Assembly: GCA_050260095.1 (NCBI GenBank)
Contig: JBLNBQ010000057.1
Coordinates: 1-8,816 of the forward strand
Direction of reading: 5' to 3'
Source of the DNA: JBLNBQ01 sp050260095
Lineage (GTDB): Bacteria > Bacillota > UBA5301 > DYFA01
DNA length: 8,816 nucleotides
Numbering within the stretch: the first letter of the stretch is position 1; each line of letters opens with the position of its first letter. Below the pieces are notes generated by a model, which was not told where the DNA came from, searched no databases, and worked only from the letters and a program-made list of their open reading frames with translations. Both the position numbers and the translations under genes were made by a program. Shown here piece after piece: positions 6,484-8,816 of this stretch.

Positions 6484-6921
6484 TCAGATCACCTCGACTT
6501 TGCCGCCGGCTTGCGCAATCTTCTCGGCAGCCGATTTGCTCACCGCGTCCACCTGGACGGTCAGAGCCTTCGTCAACGCTCCTTCGCCTAAGACCTTGAT
6601 CCGCCCCGGCCGGCGCACGAGCCTCTCCTGCCGGAGCAACTCCGGCGTCACGACGGTGTCTGCGGGGAACCGCTCCAGTTCGCCCACGTTGACCACCTCG
6701 AACGCCTCGCGGAACACGTTGTTGAACCCGCGCTTCGGCAGACGCCGCACCAGCGGGGTCTGTCCGCCTTCAAACTGCGGTCCCTTGCCGCCGCCCGAGC
6801 GGGCCCACTGGCCCTTGTGGCCCCGGGTGGACGTCTTGCCCGTACCCGAACCAATGCCCCGGCCGACTCGCTTGCGCTCATGCCGCGCGCCGGGGGCCGG
6901 CTTCAACTCGTTCAGTCTCAC
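6484..6921 (-). CDS. rplO: 50S ribosomal protein L15
   Basis: L15 is a large-subunit assembly protein with a long basic extension threading through 23S rRNA. The 145-residue product begins MRLNELKPAPGARHERKRVG, followed by the glycine/arginine-rich RGIGSGTGKTSTRGHKGQ (21-38) and FEGGQTPLVRRLPKRGF (50-66), all family signatures. The C-terminal domain (about 78-145) ends AQAGGKVEVI. The start codon is GTG (6919-6921) with AGGAGGT at 6928-6934 and a 6-base spacer. The last codons (GTC GAG GTG ATC) also carry the ribosome-binding sequence used by secY. Confidence 0.97.
   Translation of the reverse strand: MRLNELKPAPGARHERKRVGRGIGSGTGKTSTRGHKGQWARSGGGKGPQFEGGQTPLVRRLPKRGFNNVFREAFEVVNVGELERFPADTVVTPELLRQERLVRRPGRIKVLGEGALTKALTVQVDAVSKSAAEKIAQAGGKVEVI
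6491..6495 (-). promoter_or_regulatory. secY ribosome-binding site inside rplO
   Basis: GAGGT (extended GAGGTGAT, which continues the match to the 16S anti-Shine-Dalgarno) lies within the final rplO codons, 8 bases before the secY GTG. The only base between the rplO stop and the secY start is 6483. Confidence 0.8.
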
Positions 6922-6927
6922 CTGAAT

Positions 6928-6935
6928 ACCTCCTA
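6928..6935 (-). promoter_or_regulatory. rplO ribosome-binding site fused to the rpmD stop codon
   Basis: TAGGAGGT on the minus strand. The in-frame TAG that ends rpmD (6933-6935) is also the 5' end of the rplO ribosome-binding site, 6 bases before the rplO GTG. Confidence 0.8.
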
Positions 6936-7115
6936 ACCCTCGACCTCTTCCACGGCGACCAGGTGCTTGACCTTGAAGATCATGCCGCGGACCGCGGGGT
7001 TATCCGGGAGCACCGCGGACTGGCCCATCTTCCGGAGGCCGAGGGCCTTGACGGTGTCCTTCTGATCCTGGGGTTCGCCAATGCTGCTCTTGACCCAGGT
7101 GACCTTGAGCTTCAT
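6933..7115 (-). CDS. rpmD: 50S ribosomal protein L30
   Basis: L30 is a small late-assembly protein of the large subunit. The 60-residue product is normal length and shows the family core: KVTWVKSSIGEPQDQKDTVK, then ALGLRKMGQSAVLPDNPAVR and a hydrophobic final strand MIFKVKHLVAVEEVEG. The ATG is preceded by TAGGAGG (7123-7129) with a 7-base spacer. It lies between rpsE and rplO as in other spc operons. It is the bacterial short form, without the long extension of archaeal L7/L30. Confidence 0.97.
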   Translation of the reverse strand: MKLKVTWVKSSIGEPQDQKDTVKALGLRKMGQSAVLPDNPAVRGMIFKVKHLVAVEEVEG

Positions 7116-7139
7116 CTCTCTTCCTCCTAGAGCCCCGGC

Positions 7140-7631
7140 CTAAAACGAATCCACGCTCTTGCCGCGCAGGCGGGCCACTTCTTCAGCCCGCTTCAGGCTG
7201 CTGAGCCCAGCCATGGTAGCCCGGACCATGTTGATCGGGTTGTCGGAGCCAAGGGACTTGGTGAGGATGTCCCTCACGCCGGCCAGTTCAAGGACCGCAC
7301 GGACGGGGCCGCCCGCGATCACGCCGGTACCGGTGGCCGCCGGCTTCAAAAGGACCCGGCCGGCGCCGAAGATGCCGGTCACCTCGTGGGGGATGCTGGT
7401 GCCGACCTTGGGCACCTCGATGATGTTCTTCTTGGCATCGTCGATCGCCTTCCGGATGGCATCGGCCACTTCCTTGGCCTTGCCTAGCCCGGCGCCGACC
7501 TTCCTCTCGCCGTCACCAACCACGACCAACACGGAGAAGCTGCGGGTGCGCCCGCCCTTGACCGTCTTGGACACCGGGTTGATGGAAACCACTCTTTCCT
7601 GAAACTCTTTGCCCGTATCCGGCCTCGCCAA
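7140..7631 (-). CDS. rpsE: 30S ribosomal protein S5
   Basis: S5 contributes to decoding accuracy and mRNA unwinding at the 30S entry channel. The 163-residue product has the double-stranded-RNA-binding-like N-terminal domain with RVVSINPVSKTVKGGR (13-28) and VVVGDGERKVGAGLGKAKE (36-54). The C-terminal domain has PHEVTGIFGAGRVLLKPA (81-98), GTGVIAGGPVRAVLELAG (101-118) and SLGSDNPINMVRAT. The start is TTG (7629-7631), with only a G-run (AAAGGGGGTT, 7638-7647) as ribosome-binding site. This is weaker than for its neighbours, so the exact start is less certain than the gene. The next in-frame candidate, a GTG at residue 14, would begin at the conserved core and has no better site. Confidence 0.96.
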   Translation of the reverse strand: MARPDTGKEFQERVVSINPVSKTVKGGRTRSFSVLVVVGDGERKVGAGLGKAKEVADAIRKAIDDAKKNIIEVPKVGTSIPHEVTGIFGAGRVLLKPAATGTGVIAGGPVRAVLELAGVRDILTKSLGSDNPINMVRATMAGLSSLKRAEEVARLRGKSVDSF

Positions 7632-7657
7632 AATCCGAACCCCCTTTCCCAGAAGAA

Positions 7658-8026
7658 CTAGAAGTCAAGTCCGCCTTCCCGGGCCGCATCGGCCAAGGCC
7701 TTGATCCGGCCGTGGTAGAGCGTGCCGCCCCGGTCGAAGACCACGGCGTCCACCCCGGCCTCCTTGGCCTTCGCGGCGATCGCCGCGCCCACCGCCTTCG
7801 CGGCCTCGATGTTGCCGCCGCTCGCCAGTTTGGCCCGCAGGTCTGCGTCGAGGGTCGAAGCAGACGCCAGGGTGCGGCCGGCCTCATCGTCGATCACTTG
7901 TGCATAGATGTGGTTCAGGCTCCGGAAGACAGCGAGGCGTGGGCGCTCGGCCGTCCCCTTGACCCGTTTCCGAACCCGGAGGTGCCTTGCCGCCCGGGCC
8001 TGCTTGCGGTCACCGCGTGTAAACAC
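7658..8026 (-). CDS. rplR: 50S ribosomal protein L18
   Basis: L18 binds 5S rRNA, with L5 and L25-type partners, and docks it in the central protuberance. The 122-residue product has a basic N-terminal tail, then the core GTAERPRLAVFRSLNHIYAQ (24-43), VIDDEAGRTLASASTLD (44-60), and the C-terminal VVFDRGGTLYHGRIKALADAAREGGL (95-120), all standard. The start is GTG (8024-8026). AAAGGAG lies at 8038-8044, 11 bases upstream, which is rather long, but an in-frame stop at 8033-8035 rules out any earlier start. rplF ends just ahead of this site (TAAAGGAG). Confidence 0.97.
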   Translation of the reverse strand: MFTRGDRKQARAARHLRVRKRVKGTAERPRLAVFRSLNHIYAQVIDDEAGRTLASASTLDADLRAKLASGGNIEAAKAVGAAIAAKAKEAGVDAVVFDRGGTLYHGRIKALADAAREGGLDF

Positions 8027-8042
8027 CGGCTGTCACACTCCT

Positions 8043-8591
8043 TTATTTCTTGCCGGCCTTGCCGGCCTTGCCGGCCTTACGGCGGATAATCTCGCCCTCG
8101 TAATGAATGCCCTTGCCAAGGTAAGGCTCAGGCCCCCGCACGCTGCGAATCTTCGCGGCGGTCTCTCCGACCACCTGCTTGTCGATCCCCTTGACCGCGA
8201 TCTTCGTCGCCGCCGGCACTTCGAACTCGATCCCCGGTTCCGGCTCGATTCGCACCGGGTGAGAATACCCCATCGTCAGCACGAGGGTCTTCCCCTCCTT
8301 GGCCGCACGATACCCCACGCCGGCGATCTCGAGGTTGCGCTGGAACCCTTTGGTCACGCCTTCCACCATGTTGGCGATCAGGCTCCGGGTCAGGCCGTGC
8401 AGGGCGCGGACGTACCCTTCGTCGTTGGGCCGACTAACCCGCACCTGGCCATCGACCACGTCGACCTTGATGTCGCGGTGGATCTCCTGGGTGAGTTCCC
8501 CCTTCGGACCCTTCACCCGGACCACGTTGCCGTCGACGTCGACCGAGACTCCCTGCGGAATGGGCACCGGCAGTCTGCCGATTCTGGACAA
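8043..8591 (-). CDS. rplF: 50S ribosomal protein L6
   Basis: L6 lies near the factor-binding centre of the 50S subunit beside the sarcin-ricin loop. From the chosen TTG (8589-8591) the protein has 182 residues and begins MSRIGRLPVPIPQGV, the family's normal N-terminus. An in-frame GTG three codons upstream (8598-8600) is part of the AGGAGGTG ribosome-binding site itself, so it cannot be the start; the TTG has a 6-base spacer. The family signature region is GETAAKIRSVRGPEPYLGKGIHYEGE (about 142-167), with leucine at 158 where PEPYKGKG is common. The C-terminus is an AGK-repeat tail (KAGKAGKAGKK) encoded by a 9-base tandem repeat. Confidence 0.96.
   Translation of the reverse strand: MSRIGRLPVPIPQGVSVDVDGNVVRVKGPKGELTQEIHRDIKVDVVDGQVRVSRPNDEGYVRALHGLTRSLIANMVEGVTKGFQRNLEIAGVGYRAAKEGKTLVLTMGYSHPVRIEPEPGIEFEVPAATKIAVKGIDKQVVGETAAKIRSVRGPEPYLGKGIHYEGEIIRRKAGKAGKAGKK
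8049..8075 (-). repeat. Three 9-base tandem repeats at the 3' end of rplF
   Basis: Three exact copies of CTTGCCGGC (plus strand) lie at 8049-8057, 8058-8066 and 8067-8075, followed by a diverged copy. On the coding strand they encode the repeated A-G-K of the L6 tail. The repeat is in frame, so gain or loss of a unit would change only the tail length. Confidence 0.9.
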
Positions 8592-8597
8592 AAGTAA

Positions 8598-8605
8598 CAC
8601 CTCCT
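8598..8605 (-). promoter_or_regulatory. Ribosome-binding site that sets the rplF start
   Basis: AGGAGGTG on the minus strand, 6 bases before the TTG at 8591. It contains the upstream in-frame GTG, which excludes that codon as the start. Confidence 0.88.
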
Positions 8606-8617
8606 ACCGCAGTTCGG

Positions 8618-8816
8618 TTACCAGATGTAGCACATGACCTCGCCGCCGATGCCCTTCTGCCGGCACTGCTTGTCGGTCAGGATGCCCTCCGGCGTGGACA
8701 GGATCGCGCAGCCGAGACCACCGAGAACCTTGGGCACCTCGTCCTTCTTGGCGTAGACCCGCAGCCCCGGACGGCTGATCCGCTTGATCCCGGAGATGAC
8801 CTTCTCCTTCTGCGGC
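8618..8816 (-). CDS. rpsH: 30S ribosomal protein S8, C-terminal part only
   Basis: S8 is a primary 16S rRNA-binding protein central to 30S platform assembly; in E. coli it also represses the spc operon. Only the last 65 codons are inside the window; the 5' part lies beyond the right edge. The visible portion covers the C-terminal domain: ISGIKRISRPGLRVYAKKDE, VPKVLGGLGCAILSTPEGIL, TDKQCRQ and the terminal GGEVMCYIW before TAA. All match the family in order. Cysteines occur at the usually isoleucine/alanine positions in GLGCAIL and DKQCRQ, a mild peculiarity. The downstream gene rplF begins 26 bases after the stop. Confidence 0.96.
   Translation of the reverse strand, partial: PQKEKVISGIKRISRPGLRVYAKKDEVPKVLGGLGCAILSTPEGILTDKQCRQKGIGGEVMCYIW

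Noticed and set aside
4914..6599. Open plus-strand frame of 561 codons opposite secY and adk
   Set aside because: It lies antisense to two certain genes. Its translation is dominated by R, D, H, P, E and Q with no domain pattern, the usual mirror of a membrane-protein gene in GC-rich DNA. It has no convincing ribosome-binding site.

Overview
This window is one continuous block of minus-strand genes. It holds the downstream two thirds of the classical bacterial spc operon followed by the alpha operon. In transcription order (right to left) the genes are rpsH (C-terminal part only), rplF, rplR, rpsE, rpmD, rplO, secY, adk, map, a small KOW-domain gene, infA, rpmJ, rpsM, rpsK, rpsD, rpoA, rplQ and the first third of ecfA1, an ECF-transporter ATPase. 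All gaps between genes are about 32 bases or less and three junctions overlap. I see no promoter, no terminator and no stretch of even 100 bases without a gene. The simplest reading is one long transcript that begins and ends outside the window.

The host looks like a GC-rich, probably deep-branching member of the Bacillota (Firmicutes). Four things point this way: RpoA begins with the Bacillus/Clostridium-type residues MIEIEKPKIE; a KOW-domain gene sits between map and infA; an ECF ATPase gene directly follows rplQ; and most genes have strong AGGAGG ribosome-binding sites, often paired with GTG or TTG starts. rpsD lies inside the alpha operon, unlike in Bacillus subtilis, where it is elsewhere. 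Base composition is GC-rich by eye (roughly 60-65%), which would fit lineages such as Symbiobacterium, Thermaerobacter or Moorella. The genus cannot be fixed from the sequence alone.

Region by region: 8816-6484 encodes ribosomal proteins S8, L6, L18, S5, L30 and L15. 6482-3490 is the secretion and housekeeping section: SecY translocase channel, adenylate kinase, methionine aminopeptidase and the KOW protein. 3477-2304 encodes IF-1, L36, S13 and S11. 2279-310 encodes S4, the RNA polymerase alpha subunit and L17. 310-1 begins the ECF vitamin-transport ATPase. Together the genes supply ribosome assembly, translation initiation, N-terminal methionine removal, membrane insertion, nucleotide balance and transcription.

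No novel defence, mobile or biosynthetic system is present. The points worth a second look are modest: the poorly characterised KOW protein, several start codons that the ribosome-binding sites place differently from the longest reading frame (rpoA, rplF), a high share of non-ATG starts (7 of 17), a secY ribosome-binding site encoded inside the last codons of rplO, stop codons fused to ribosome-binding sites, three zinc-type proteins, and a small tandem repeat at the end of rplF.
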